Below the pieces are notes generated by a model. The model was not told where the DNA came from. It ran no database searches and saw only the letters and a list, made by a program, of their open reading frames with translations. A stretch of DNA of 64,000 nt, taken from Euptelea pleiosperma. Its lineage: Eukaryota > Streptophyta > Magnoliopsida > Ranunculales > Eupteleaceae. The number at the start of each line of letters is the position of its first letter. The first letter of the stretch is position 1. This document shows positions 19,957-31,995 of this stretch, in pieces. The stretch spans positions 22,197,190 through 22,261,189 of the forward strand of contig CM068553.1 in assembly GCA_035048495.1 (NCBI GenBank), read 5' to 3'. Both the position numbers and the translations under genes were made by a program.

Positions 19957-21662
19957 ACGCGAATGAGGCAAGCTCTATACTTGGCAAAAAGTTGCCAGAG
20001 AGGAACACTATCCTAAATGATGCACATCAAGCACAGATAATCCTATTCTAAGCAACCAGGATATATTTTAGGAATTATCTTTGTTAGTTTTGGGGCTAGA
20101 GTAGATTATGACAGTGGGCGGACCACTGGTTTATCTTTTAACCGTCGGACTAACTGTTTTGCACTCAGAGGTTCTCACCAGGCTACACTCTTCAGAGCGA
20201 ATCCTTTAGTACTAACTCTAGTTAACAACAAGGCAATCCGAAGCCTAGACAGACGTGCGGCACAATGGCTGACTTAAGTACGTCCCAGACTAACCGGATT
20301 GGTCAAGTGTATAAGAAGAGTGTTCCCTCGGGTTAAGCTAGGGTTGATGCGTGTTCCTAGTCCACACGTAACTAACCGCCGAATAGTCCAAGATGCCACG
20401 TCGAGCTCAGTGTACTTGAGTAGCAGGGACTTATGGGTGTGTTAGACAATAGGGACCCGCGCTCGTGGTCTTATTTCGATTGGATGTTAAGCGGGTTCGC
20501 TTTGTGTGGATTTTTCCTCGAACACCGGGCTAATTGGCTCTACTTCTTGATTCTTTTTAATTAAATGGAGCCTTGGGATCAAATCAGATGGAATGATGAG
20601 GTGGGTGATGAAATCCCACCAGTTTCAATTTGGAGCTGGGTCTGCTCTCTTAGAGTTGATTGATTAACGGCCACGCCACGCAAGTCGAAGAATATGGATG
20701 CGAAAGCAAATAGACAAGCGGCAATGAGTCACCCAACGGTGCAGTATCGCACTCAAGGCAAGGATAGAGACTTACCTCCCGTGGGCCACGCCACGGGGTC
20801 GCCTCCGTGGGTTAGAGAGGGGTATCCTAATGGGCTTGGGCCCGACTCCACCTCTTTGAGCTTTCGCTCTCTACCCACACTGGATCGTGTTCCTGCAGAA
20901 AAGTTAGATCGCACGGTCTAGGTATTCGGGATTCTATTTGGGAGATCCTTGCCTTTTTAGGGTTCACAGAACACGTATTGGATTTAGGCAAGTTTTTGAA
21001 TTAGTTTCCAAATTCGAGATGGGTTAAAATTTAGGAATTCCCAAATTTGGAAAATACCTAGATTGGAATGTTTCCCGAACTGTGTAGATCTTCCAAGAAA
21101 GATTTGATTGCGAGATCCCTTACAATTTTGGGAAATTTCCCAAAATTGAAATTCTGCTAGATTTGGGGCGTTTCCTTTTGCAGACTTTTCCAAATTTGGA
21201 AGATTTCTAAAGATAGAAATTCTTCTAAAGAGGAAACTTCTAAGAGGGGAAACCCTAATTTAGCAAAGTTTCAAGATTTTAGAATCTTTCCAAAAATTGC
21301 AAATCCTTGATTGGTGATTTCTAAAAATCTGCAGAATATAAAACCCTAATTTTTTTTTGAATTTTGATTTTTTGAAATTTTTTTTTTTTTGGTAATTTCC
21401 ACTTAATCTAAGGTTTCTAAAAAACCCTAGAACAAGATCTAGCAGTTATTTGGAAAGCAGTTAAAATTCCTAAATTATTACAAATTGCACTCGGCCTTCC
21501 GAGGCATTAAAAATAGTAATTTAAAAACTGCTAAAAATCAACAAAAATAAAAAATAGAAAGTTTCCCAAAAAGGTCGGACTGGCCAAATTGAGCAGCTTT
21601 TCGCTTCAGCAACTTTCCAATTTCGTCTTTACGTCCTTTTTCGCACTCCCGAACACCCGAGC
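19957..21662 (-). other. 5' leader of the Athila-like element
   Basis: About 1.7 kb lies between the PBS and gag without a convincing gene. It is homologous, in the opposite orientation, to 53929-55626 and 60333-60761. It is moderately conserved, so it may carry packaging or translation signals, but none can be identified from sequence alone. Confidence 0.8.
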
Positions 21663-21675
21663 GGCAGCGGCGCCA
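21663..21675 (-). other. Primer binding site, tRNA-Asp type
   Basis: TGGCGCCGCTGCC on the minus strand begins two bases after the 5' LTR end. It is complementary to the 3' end of plant tRNA-Asp (GGCAACGGCGCCA) at 12 of 13 positions. This PBS type is characteristic of Athila elements. Confidence 0.85.
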
Positions 21676-22606
21676 TTTGAAAGTAGGGTTTTTCCGTCGT
21701 TGAGAGAACGACCCTAAAATCAACACATTTGTAATAATCCGAGACTTTGTTCACTCAAATCCTGCAAAAATCACAGGGTTGTACAGTGGCTTGTGCCGGA
21801 TGTCGATCCGCACTCGGGGTTAGAGAACGCACAATTCAAACACATGAAATGACGGATTTTTCACAAAAATTGCTACTGAGAAATATGGAGAGGTGAGAAT
21901 GGTGATCGATTTAAAACATATATTTTTTGATTTTTAGAGAGAATGATGGTCACTTACTAACACGAATGAAATAGCTTAATGAAAACCCCATTTAAAACAC
22001 AATCTTGAAATAAAATAAAATAAAATAAAACTAAATCATCCATTAACTTCAATAGTTCTTACAATGCTCAAAATACCAAACAAAACAATAATAACTCAAA
22101 AGATCTAAAGACTAATCTATGAAGCTTCGAAAGAGGATCAATCTAGAGAGAGAAATTGCAAAGGCTTAGAGAGAGAATTGAGTGATTGAGTTTAGAGAGG
22201 AGAATATTACCATAGGACTTATCAGAGTTTGGCATCGACGGAGGAGATCAGATTTGGACTTGTAGTAGGTCGGCCATGATGGAGTTGAGACCGTGGAAGG
22301 AGCCATCAAGAGTGAGAACCCTTGGTGGTTGCTGGTTTTCATGGGCTTGGAGGTTGCTCGATTGTGGACAACCAAGAAGAACTAGCAGAAAGGTGAAGGT
22401 AATACCGAGGAGTGGTGAGGACAGCCACCATGAAGGGTGGAAGTGCTGGTTCTCCAATGCCCAGCAAGGAGATGGTGGCTACTGTAAGGACCGGTGGAGG
22501 GTGGAGAAGCATGGTAGAAGGTGAGCGATGTGCAGCGGCGGTGGAGCTCGTGAGAAGAGGAGGCAGCAGCAGCTGCTGCAAAGCAGAAGGGGGGGGGGCG
22601 TTGCCG

Positions 22607-22803
22607 ACCGGAGTTGCAGGCTGCAACTCCGGTAAGAGACGAAGAAGACGGTGGTTGCAGGCCTCCAATGGAGGATGGTGGTGGTTGACGGCTCCTCTTC
22701 TTGGAGTGGACAGAACTCCTCTGATGATGAGTTGCAGATGGTGGAGGGATGGTGATGGCGGAGCGGTGCGCTGGCGACCGGAGTTGCAGCCTGCAACTCC
22801 GGT
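22607..22803. repeat. Two LTR palindromes (hairpin modules), right LTR
   Basis: 22607-22633 and 22777-22803 repeat the ACCGGAGTTGCAG / CTGCAACTCCGGT arms with one central base (G and C respectively). Both are perfect 13-bp inverted repeats. Confidence 0.85.
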
Positions 22804-23360
22804 GAGGACGTGAAAACGAAAATAAAAATAAAAAAAAATGAGAAGAAGAAAAAGAAGAAGAAGAAGAAGAAGAAGAAGAAGAAGAAGAAGAAGAAGAAGA
22901 AGAAGAAGAAGAAAAGAAAAAGAAACGGCCACCGGTGGAGGGAGAACGTGGGGGGATTGAAAGGGGGGAAGAGAGGAAAAGATAGGAGGGGGATTAGGGT
23001 TCGAATGAACCCCTATCCTTCTCCTTTTAAAGCTCCCTATTTCCTTTAATGGAAATAGGGTATTTTTTAAAAATAAAAAAATACGAAAAATATATATATT
23101 TTTTTTAAGTAAAAACCTATTTTTCTATGGGGAATCTCCCCAATTAGTGGACCCCCCCATTTAATTAAAATTATTTTGAAATTCGCGGGGTCCACTAACT
23201 GATCGGACAGCGGGTCGATGAAGATGGGCCCGGCTATTGGCCCTCATGGATTGATGATGTCCATCGTCTCACAAGATGATGTGACAGACAGTCTGATGGC
23301 GATCGGATGGATGGTGACTTGATTGGGACTCAGATTGGTAGATCGACGGATCTAGAGAGA

Positions 23361-23411
23361 TCCAACGGTCCGATTGAAGATCCAACGGTCCGATGGAAGA
23401 TCCAACGGTCA
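23361..23411. promoter_or_regulatory. Three MSA-like (AACGG) sites, right LTR
   Basis: TCCAACGGTCC at 23361-23371 and 23381-23391, and TCCAACGGTCA at 23401-23411, at an exact 20-bp period. They lie about 340-390 bp upstream of the TATA-like motif in element orientation. Confidence 0.5.
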
Positions 23412-24314
23412 GAAAGCTAAGGGAGATGAGATAGAGCCGATGGGCAGGAGTTCTGGGGTTAGGTCAGTAGATTCGAGGACCGAGAGATGAAGAGAGAGAG
23501 AGAATAAGGAGAGATGAGAGAGAAAGTATCAGAAAATAGAGAGAAAAGCACTGGCGGAGGGTCTGAAACCCTGGTCTTCACTGTGACCATCCTCACACTT
23601 CTCCAGTAGAGTCGACCATCATTCTTTGCTGACTCATGTGGCTTTAAATGCTTTGGTCCGTCTCTTGGTCATTGGCTCTCCTACTCTCTTCGTTCTTTGG
23701 GCCGACTTTTTGGTCCTCTTATTCAGCCCATATTTGGCCCATATCTTCTAGTCATAGCATGTGGGCTCTTTAAGCTTTGATAATGGGCTTTCCTGATCGA
23801 TGTGGGCTTGCAAGTCTCGAGAATTATCCCATCGGGGTTTCCTGCGACAGAAGAAGCGCGTAATGAGACTCTATCAGAATGACTTCATGTCTAGACTTTC
23901 GAAAATGTGTTTAATGCATGCAAATATACCATTTCGTCCAGAAAAGTGTGTTCTACGCAACAAAAGAGACTCTTACGTAGAAAAGTAGATAAATAGAGTA
24001 TTTTACCGTAGGAGAATGCAATAACGCTAAAAGGATAATTGCTTAAAATAAGCACTTTTGAGCGAATATCACTCTACTATAAAGTCCCTCTCACTCTCTC
24101 TCTCTAGGCTTTTTAGCCCTATGATACTAAACTATCTTGGGGACTATGTATTCCACGCCAGTTCAGTACCATGGGGGCTAAAAGCCCCCCCCCCCCACAC
24201 ACACAGGAGATGAAGGAGAAGGGCTAGGATGCCCAAACAAAATAGGGGCATTTTGGTCCCTTGTGGGTGCCCATCCGAAAGACGTGGGTGCCAGTAGAGC
24301 GACCCTTTGACTTA

Positions 24315-25182
24315 AAACTTAAAAGTACCATTGTTTGTGTTTCGACATATACACCCTTGAAATGATAAAATTACCCAGGTAAGGAGAATTTAAGGCGTGG
24401 GCTTTAAGGCGGCTTTGGGTAAGCTTAACCTAGCTTATATCTATGGGTTAAAGCATAGGGTTTGGGTAAGAAAGGATGAATTGATCATTTAAAAAAGTTA
24501 TGAAATTATTAGAAAGATGTTTTATGTCATTTAAAAAGTTTTACTAAAGGTTTAATGGTCATTTAGAATTTGTATTGAAGGAATAAAAGGGCATTTTAGG
24601 CTTTTGAAGAGTTTGACTTAAGTTTCAATTTGAGCATTTGTGTTTTTACAAGTGCTTCCCCTATAAGCTATAAGCAATTAACTGGATTTCAATGGCTTTT
24701 GCTTAAAACTCAAAAAATTCGCTTTTTATAAACTATAAGGTGACTTTTAGCTTCTTTTGAGCTTACAAAAACGCAACCTTATAATCATAATATGAGCTTA
24801 ACCCAAAGGTTAACAAGTATTTGGGGAGATTCTTGTAGTGAGAGGGAGTGATTTGTAATATGGGCATACATTTACTCATAATTCTATTATTTTAGTTTTG
24901 CTATGGAATTGACAAAAGGGAAGATTGTAAGTGTGGACCTTGGTGTAGGCCCATACTGATCTCCGATTTTTAATTTTTTTTTTATATAGATTAAAACATT
25001 TTAGGCCAATCGTTGCACAAGGAGATGCCACATATTAACATTCATGAATTTTTACTCACTTGATTACTAGTTTAATGATAATTTTACAGAGGGGTAAAAC
25101 AATAATTTAACTTGTTAGGACATTTTTTTTGTAATTATAGGACATGGAGATAATTTAACAATTTCACTCTCCATTGTAATAA
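24315..25182. other. AT-rich intergenic DNA
   Basis: There is no gene or clear element. The stretch 24330-24830 has A/T-rich blocks rich in ACTTAAAA and TATAAGC motifs and may be a decayed MITE, but I cannot define its ends. Confidence 0.4.
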
Positions 25183-26040
25183 AACTAGTGGGTGCCCCTT
25201 GCCATCGGCACTCCTCGACAAAGAATTTGCCAAGATCAGGTGAGTGGCGGAGATCCATCGTCCATTTGGGGAGGATTAGAGGAGGTATAAGTAGGGAGAC
25301 AACCAATGTGTTTTGTTATATAGAATAGTAAATGGCCCATGCCCACGGCACTCTCCGACAAAAGCATTTGTAAAAATTGGGTGCCTTCGGCACTCAAACG
25401 GTATAACGGACTGGGGCGTTACCGTTTTTTCCATTACAACGGCTATTATAATGGATCGTAACGCACAGAGGGAGAAATAGTAAAATAACATAAATAACAA
25501 AAAATAACGGTGTTGAAATTCAAATTTTGAATAAATTGAGGTCAAATGAGGCAGATTGAGTGGCTGAAATCTAACCATCCGCATTAGATCGATGGATTTG
25601 ATCTCAACCACTCTTTATCTAACCGTCCACATTAGATGGATGGATAAGATAAGAGAATACAACTGAGTTGTCTTGTTATATGCGTGGGTGGCCCGTGCCC
25701 GCGGTACTTTCCGACAAAGTGTTTGTCAAAATCGGGTGGGAGTTAATCTCAGCCATCGATATAAAGTATAGTAGATCTCAGCCACTCATTATTGAAGCCA
25801 TATAAGATAAGAGGGTATAAGACAACCACTGTCACTTGTTATATAGATAGTGGGTGGCCAGTGCCCACAGCACTCTCCAACAAAGCGTTTGTCAAAATTG
25901 GGTGTGAATGGCTGAGATCCACCATCTATTTGGGGGATAAGATCTCAGCCCTTCTTTGTCTCAATAGATAAGAGGGGGTATAAGAGGGGGAGACAACTTC
26001 CCTGATTTGTTATATAGATGATAAATGGTCATGACAGTAG
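25183..26040. repeat. Cluster of Helitron-tail-like repeats
   Basis: At least four copies of a unit with the anchor GGCACTCTCCGACAAA begin near 25207, 25347, 25702 and 25869. Each is preceded by a variant of GTGGGTGGCCCGTGCC and followed by AAAATTGGGTG and an A/G-rich stretch that ends TTGTTATATAGAT. Read on the minus strand, the GC-rich part can form a short hairpin shortly before CTAGT (at 25183-25187), as Helitron 3' ends do. Assignment to Helitron tails is inference; a simple satellite-like array is the alternative. Confidence 0.5.
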
Positions 26041-26590
26041 GGTAATTTTATAGGTCATTACAATTAACAACATTATAGGGCATTTCGAGGGTATTTTAGT
26101 AATATCACCCTAAAGGGTATTTTGATAAATCTTGCCAGAAGTGAATCATGGTAATTTTACGATGTTGAGGATAGCTTCATAATTTCACAAACTAAGAATA
26201 TTAAAACTTTAGTACGATAAAACAATGACTTTTCATGAAAGGAAACATAGTTTAGTAATTTTGGAACCTAGCATATTTTAGTGATTTCACACATTGAGGC
26301 GGCACCCCGTTTGTGCATTTAGAATTTTTCTGAGTTGTTTTACATATGTTTCATTACTTTTGTTTAATTATGTGTCATAATCCTTAATTTCATGGGAAAT
26401 TAATTTTCTTTATTAGACCCAAATTAGGTTTAAGTAAGGCCCATTAAGGGCTAGTGTAAATATTAATTATTGTGTAGCATAACTTAACATTGTTACTCTC
26501 ATCCTAATTATGTGAGGTGGAATTTTTGAAATAAATTAATCTCATTAAGTTAATAGAAATCATTGGAATACTGTGCACGTGTAAACAAAC

Positions 26591-26637
<47 letters not shown>

Positions 26638-27057
26638 TGTTTTAGAATTAGGGGTGACTAGGATAGTGCACCCCACATAACCAAAAACGTTGAAGGCTAT
26701 TTATTAGGTGTAGATTTTTCTTAATTAGTAATACTTGTAAGATATTCTAGAATAATTAGTACACATGGACTGATTTAAAACATTATTGAACATATGCAAT
26801 AAAATAAATTAGAACCTTCGACAACTGCACACGTACTATTCTAGAATTTGTTAATTATGGAGCGACATAGAGATATTTTCTCTCCCAAATCAAAGCAAAC
26901 GCGTTGGAGCCTGGTAGTGGACCACACTCAACCCTAGCAACCCTTACACATCATCCTACCCCTTACACATTAGCCTAAACCTTTAGCAACCCTAGCCCAC
27001 GTCCTATTTTGGGAGAGTTGATCCTCTCCCTCCATCAAATTTTTTTGCTAGGGAGAG
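26041..27057. other. AT-rich intergenic DNA with a (GA)21 microsatellite
   Basis: A run of 21 GA dinucleotides occupies 26593-26634. Nothing else in this stretch can be assigned to a gene or element. Confidence 0.7.
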
Positions 27058-28265
27058 TGAAACTAGGGTTTTTTCGTGTCGTCGGATCGAAAACCCTAAT
27101 TTCAACACATTTTTTATTATTTAAAACTTTTATCCTGCAAAACACGCAATTCTTTGCACAGTGGGAAGTCAGATGTAGAATTTGCACTCAGATTAGTCAC
27201 GTTAGCGCAATTAAGAGCATGAAATAATGGATTTTTCATAGAAATTGCTACTAAAGAGGATGGAGGGGTGAGAGTGGTGGTTCGATTTAAAACATGATAT
27301 TTTTAGAGAGAGAATTTAAGAGAACTACTCTTCAAACTAAAAAAAAAATTGATAACAAGTTGCCAAACTAAAACTTCTTCATTAAAAATAACAAATCAAC
27401 TTACAAAACTATGAGTTTGCATTATTGCTAACATAACAAAGAGAAAACAAGAAAGAGAAAGCTAGCTAGAGAGAGGAAGAAGAGAATTTTAGAGAGAGAA
27501 AAAGATAAAAACTAGGGAGAGAAAGAATGAGAGAAAGAGAATTTCTAGAGAGAGAAAGCATGATCTAGAGAGAGAAAATGAGAAGAAGAGAGAGAAAGTG
27601 AAGAGAAGACTAGAGAGAAGAGGGAGAAAATTAGGGAGAAACCTAGAGAGAAATAGTATAGAGGAAGCTAGAAGGTTAGAGAGAGAAATACCCTCATGAT
27701 CTTACCAAGAAGAGAATCGGTCCGAGGATGATGGCCATGTTGATCGGCTATGAGAGGATTTGGCAATGGAAGATTTGGTGGTGATTGAGGGCTATGCAGC
27801 AACGTCTTTGAGGAAGATGGATTACCGTTGATGGTGGAGAAGATGAAGACGCACCATGGGATGTTGGAGAGGGGCCGCAGGTTCGTGAGGTGCTGGTGTT
27901 GGAGAATGACGGAGGCGCACAGCCTGATGGTATGGATTATGAAGGCGAGATATGGTGATGCAGGCTGTGAAAAGATCTCTAGCAGGTGGTTGAAGATGAG
28001 GAGCCTTGGAGGGAGCTACCGGAACAAAGTCGCAGGGTTTGGGCGGTGCTAAAGGGGGAGGAGTTTGATGGGTTTTGTAGCAACAAGTTGTTGCACAAAG
28101 GAGATAGGGAAGAGGTATGGATTGAATGCTTACAGCCAGGGAGATACTCATCGTTTTCTCCTCTTTCTTATTCTCCCTTTTTTTTCTTTATTTTGATGAG
28201 AGGGGAATGTGAAGATGGCTGGGAGAAGTTTGGGAAGAGCAGATGGAGGAAGAACAGGGAGGCGG
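27058..28265 (-). mobile_element. Athila-like LTR A, partial, interrupted by LTR B
   Basis: It starts TGAAACTAGGGTTTTTTCGTG, the 3' end of the LTR read on the plus strand, and follows the family layout: GTCGGATCGAAAACCC, a TTTGCACTCAG block, GAGA-rich DNA, TTACCAAGAAG. It stops abruptly at 28265, where a second LTR begins. It is a diverged subfamily without palindromes. Open frames within (for example 27822-28342) are products of composition. Confidence 0.75.
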
Positions 28266-29558
28266 TGAAAGTAGGGTTTTCCCGTGTTGTTAGATCAAAA
28301 ATCCTAGATTTCAACAATATTTATAATTCCGGTTCACTTTAAATCTTGCAAAAATGCAGACTTTGTATAGCGATATGTCGGATGTCGAATCCGCACTCGG
28401 GGTTAGGGAACATAATTTATCAGAACATTAGAATAATAGAAAGTGCTTGAAAATATGGATGGAAGGGTGAGAGTGGTGATTAATGATTGAGATTTAAAAT
28501 AATCTTTTTGGAGAGATTTCTATCAATTAATTAACATAACTAAAAAGAAAGAAACACCATACACAGAAAAGAGAGACTTATTTATTAAAATAATGCAAAT
28601 TACAATGTTTCAATCTAATTTATTCATAAAAGAAAATAAAACAAATAACCCTCAAGTTTAGAAAACATTATAAGAGAAGAAATATAGAGATAAAAAACAA
28701 GATTTTAGAGAGAGAAAATAAAAAAGAAGATAGAAAATTGAGATTTACGTTGGTGGCTTACCAATGGAGAAGAGGTCTGCAAGGCCGTGTTCTTGCTGGT
28801 TTTTGGATGAGCACCGAACCAGGGAGAAGATAGAGAGATATAAAGGTTTAGAGAAGAAAGGGAGAGGGAACCTAGGGTTAGGTTGTGAGAGGGGTGAGAA
28901 AACCACCCAAGTAAGAGAGATCGTAGATCTCTTATAGCTATGGATATAGATAGGTTAGTTGTTGTAGAAATGAGAACCATTGGATCTGGAGAGATCCAAC
29001 GGCTGGGTGTTCTCTTGGGTTAGTTGGAGGAGAGAGAGAGTGACTAGGATAGAGAGATGGGGGGAGAAGAATTGGTCAAGTGAGACCGATTCTCTTTTGT
29101 TGTTGCAAATGGACATGGGAATGGGTTATGAGTATGGGTCATGGTTTGCCAAGATAAATAGAGAGAGAAATAGGAGAGAGGTGAGAGAAAATATAAAAAT
29201 AATAAAACTGGAGGGTCTTGAACCCTGGTCTTCTTCATTCTCCTTCATCAGCTCCACCAATTAGTCAAACTAGTTTTTGATGTCAATTGGTGTGGCTTTT
29301 AACACCTTAGTCCTTCTCTTGGTCTTCAACTCTTCCACTCTCTTTGGATCGGCTCTGCGATTCTCTAGCTTTGTCCATACTTAGCTTCTATCTTCTTGTC
29401 TTGGCCTGCTGGCTCTTTAAGCTTTGATAGAGGTCTTTTGTGGTTGATCATGGGCCCGCCAACCTTGAGAATCGTCCGATCGGGTCTCCTGCAAGAGAAA
29501 AAGTGCGTAATGAGTTTCAACTAAAACAACTTGATACTGGACTATCTGAAATGCGTAT
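28266..29558 (-). mobile_element. Athila-like LTR B, partial, interrupted by LTR C
   Basis: It starts TGAAAGTAGGGTTTTCCCGTG at the break in LTR A. It follows the family order through an MSA-like site (TCCAACGGCTG, 28995-29005) and the CTTGAACCCTGGTCTTC block, and ends at 29558, before the final 150 bp or so expected of the LTR, where LTR C begins. It has no palindrome and resembles LTR G at 50287 closely. Confidence 0.75.
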
Positions 29559-30794
29559 TGAAAGTAGAATTTTTCCGCCGTTGAGAGAACAACCCTAATT
29601 CCAACAAAATTTGTATCCTTTCAGGTTCACTTATCTTGTAAAATGCAGAGATTTGTATAGGGATTCGTGTCGGATGTCAATCCGTACTCGGGGTTAGTTT
29701 GTTCAAGCAGAGAACATGAAATGACAAATTTTTCTCAAAAATTGCTACTAAAGAAAATGGAGGGGTGAGAATGGTGATAAATGCTCGATTTTTAAACTTG
29801 CTTTTGATGATTCTAGAGAGAGAATGTATCATTATCAATAAAGGAAACACAAAAACAAATTAAGTATGCGAATAATATGTCACGCCCCGAATCCGGATAC
29901 CCAGATACGACCCAAAAATCCGTGGATCAACCCGTACCCGAACCCAGAGGTGATCCATGAATGTCCCCTAGTGGTCCAATTAGGTCAATTAGACTACTAA
30001 GGTTCATTCGAAAACCCACTAAGTAAAAAAAGAAAAGATGTAGAAAGCAAATAATTAAAATAATTCATAACTCAAACAATTCAATCAATCAACTAAATGT
30101 GGAGAGATGGAAGTGAGAACATGCTCTCAATCAAAGGCTTACATGTCCGTGAAAATAAATAAATAATGTTATAAAATAATCAAATACAACTTTCTAAAGT
30201 ATGGGATCAACTCCCAAATCCTAGCCGATCTCCTCGAATGCACCGGAGTCTTTCGTCTCAAAATCATCTCACGTACCCGGCTCTTCAAAATCTGAAAATG
30301 GTATCGATGTAGCACCGTGAGCCGAGGCCCAGTAATACAACAGTGTGCATGGTATGATATCATACTATACAAGTTTTTAACCAAGGTATGCATCTCAATC
30401 ATATAATAAGGATGACATGAATATGAGGATGAATGCAAGTAAGTACGGGATGCAAATGCAACTAGTACCCATAACCACATAGGGTCTCCATCTCCTTCCC
30501 GCACTGGGAGCGGTCTCATCGACCCATCTGCAGGATATAATAACGTCTGGGGCCTTTCACCCTAGGGTACCGAACCCTGATTAATTGATAAAACCAATAT
30601 AAACGTATATAATATACTTCAACCCCGTTCCCTTATATGAAATGACGTGATGATCATGGTATGACAACAAAATGTACTAGGGTTACATGACATAAGCACA
30701 CATGTATTTAACATTTAAATAAAAATATCAAATGAACCAATGATCATTAAGAGTAATAATATGGGAACGAATTAGGGTTAACCATGAATAACAT

Positions 30795-31250
30795 GTAACA
30801 ATCACCGAAGGTCACGATCAACACGGATGAATAATATAAGTGGAAATCACAAGGCAATCCAACACACCATGGCCGAACCCTATGAGGGATCCATGACACA
30901 AGGTCGAACCCTAAAGAGGGATCCAAGACACTTGGCCGAACCCTATGAGGGATCCAAGACACATGGGTGGGATCCCCATGCATACAAGTATAAGTCGAAC
31001 CATCTAGGTATAATAGTCAATAAGACATGACCAAAGATCACAATCAACATCGATGAATAATATAAGTAAAAATCGCAAGAAAATCCAACACGCCATGGCC
31101 GAACTCTATGAGGGATCCATGACACAAGGTCGAACCCTAAAGAAGGATCCAAGACACTTGGCCGAACCCTATGAGAGATCCAAGACACATGGGTGGGATC
31201 CCCATGCAAACAAGTATAGGTCAAACCATCTAGGGTTTAGTCAAACAACA
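30795..31250. repeat. 226-bp tandem duplication in the solo LTR
   Basis: GATGAATAATATAAG occurs at 30826 and again at 31052. The following block, including three GCCGAACCCTATGAGGG-type subrepeats that end in GATCCAAGACAC, is repeated in the same order. Two units are present. Confidence 0.8.
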
Positions 31251-31324
31251 AGGTTAAAACCTTAATAGTTAATAATCATGACCGAACCACGAACAATTAA
31301 TAGGTTTTTTACAAAAAATGTACT

Positions 31325-31995
31325 ACATTATAAAAATTATAACTAAATAAATATAAATTAGAAAAATATAAACTCAATGGATTTAAAAACTAGATTCATA
31401 GAGGTTTTTAGAAAAAATAAATAGAAAAATATTCAGATTCAAAATATAGGTCAAAACTCTTAATTAATTGGGCCGAACAGAATTTGGGATTTTTGGTTTT
31501 ACAAAAAAGTCCCGCACATTTGAAAAATCATAACTTAATCAATACAAATCAAAAAAACACAAACTCAAATGTTATAGAAACTAGATTTACAGAGGTATTT
31601 AAGAAAAAAAATATAAAAATATTCAGATTCAAAATATGGGTCGAAACCCTTAATTAAGTGGGTCGGACAGAATCTGAAATTTTGAATTTTATAGAAAAGT
31701 TCAGCACATTTGAAAAATCATAACTTAATCAATACAAATCGGAAAAATACAAACTCAAAGGTTCTAGAAACTAAATTGATAGAGGTATCTATGAAAAATA
31801 ATTAAAAAAATATTTATGTTAAAAATATAGATTGAAATCTCAAGTGAAGTGGACCGTATAAAATCTAAAATTCTGGGTTTTTTGGTAAAGTCATACAACT
31901 TAGAAAAATCATAACTTAATCAATAAAAATTAAAAAAATACAAACTAAACGGTTTTGAAAAATAGATTCATAGAGTATTTAGAAAAAAATAATTA
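31325..31995. repeat. 190-bp tandem repeat, four units, in the solo LTR
   Basis: The anchor TAACTTAATCAATA (TAACTAAATA in the first unit) falls at 31340, 31531, 31721 and 31912, giving periods of 191, 190 and 191 bp. The units are AT-rich and noncoding. Repetition of U3-like DNA of this length is often promoter-related, but nothing here proves that. Confidence 0.8.

Larger units (their letters stand above)
9727..24071 (-). mobile_element. Near-complete Athila-like Ty3/gypsy retrotransposon
   Basis: Two LTRs (9727-12185 and 21678-24071) flank a 9.5-kb internal region on the minus strand, in order PBS, leader, gag, PR-RT-RH, integrase, long 3' noncoding region, PPT. In element orientation the LTRs start TGATATTCGC (TGGTATTCGC in the left copy) and end CCCTACTTTCA. 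The target duplication is CTCTA (9722-9726 and 24072-24076). The tRNA-Asp-type PBS, DLGA protease, integrase without a chromodomain and long LTRs place it in the OTA non-chromovirus group, most like Athila. By eye the two LTRs differ at about two dozen bases in about 2.4 kb, so the insertion is fairly recent. No env-like frame is present. It lies inside the Mutator-like MITE. Confidence 0.93.
21678..24071 (-). repeat. 5' LTR of the Athila-like element
   Basis: This 2394-bp LTR is nearly identical to 9727-12185. It contains palindromes at 22607-22633 and 22777-22803, a longer GAA tract (about 22841-22912), a TTTAAAAGG TATA-like motif near 23024 (minus strand) and MSA-like sites at 23361-23411. 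The third palindrome and its surroundings are missing, apparently deleted between flanking GAA tracts. It starts TGATATTCGC in element orientation. As the 5' LTR it would drive transcription of the element. Confidence 0.92.
9565..24305. mobile_element. Mutator-like MITE split by the Athila-like element
   Basis: About 100 bp at 9565-9660 (from GGGTTGGTCTATGGG) is repeated inverted at about 24200-24305 (ending GTAGAGCGACCC). The shared core includes GGGCACCCACAA and GACCAAAATGCCC. The flanks are TTTCACTTA (9556-9564) and TTTGACTTA (24306-24314), a 9-bp target duplication with one mismatch, the length typical of Mutator elements. Without the 14.3-kb retrotransposon (and its 5-bp TSD) the MITE is about 390 bp. 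Its middle is CT-rich. It has no coding capacity. Confidence 0.75.

Noticed and set aside
21663..21675. tRNA-Asp-like sequence, also at 53916
   Set aside because: Only 13 bases, positioned as primer binding sites; no tRNA gene structure.
30795..31995. Regular repeats that could suggest a CRISPR-like array
   Set aside because: Units of 190-226 bp without unique spacers, inside an LTR of a plant genome.
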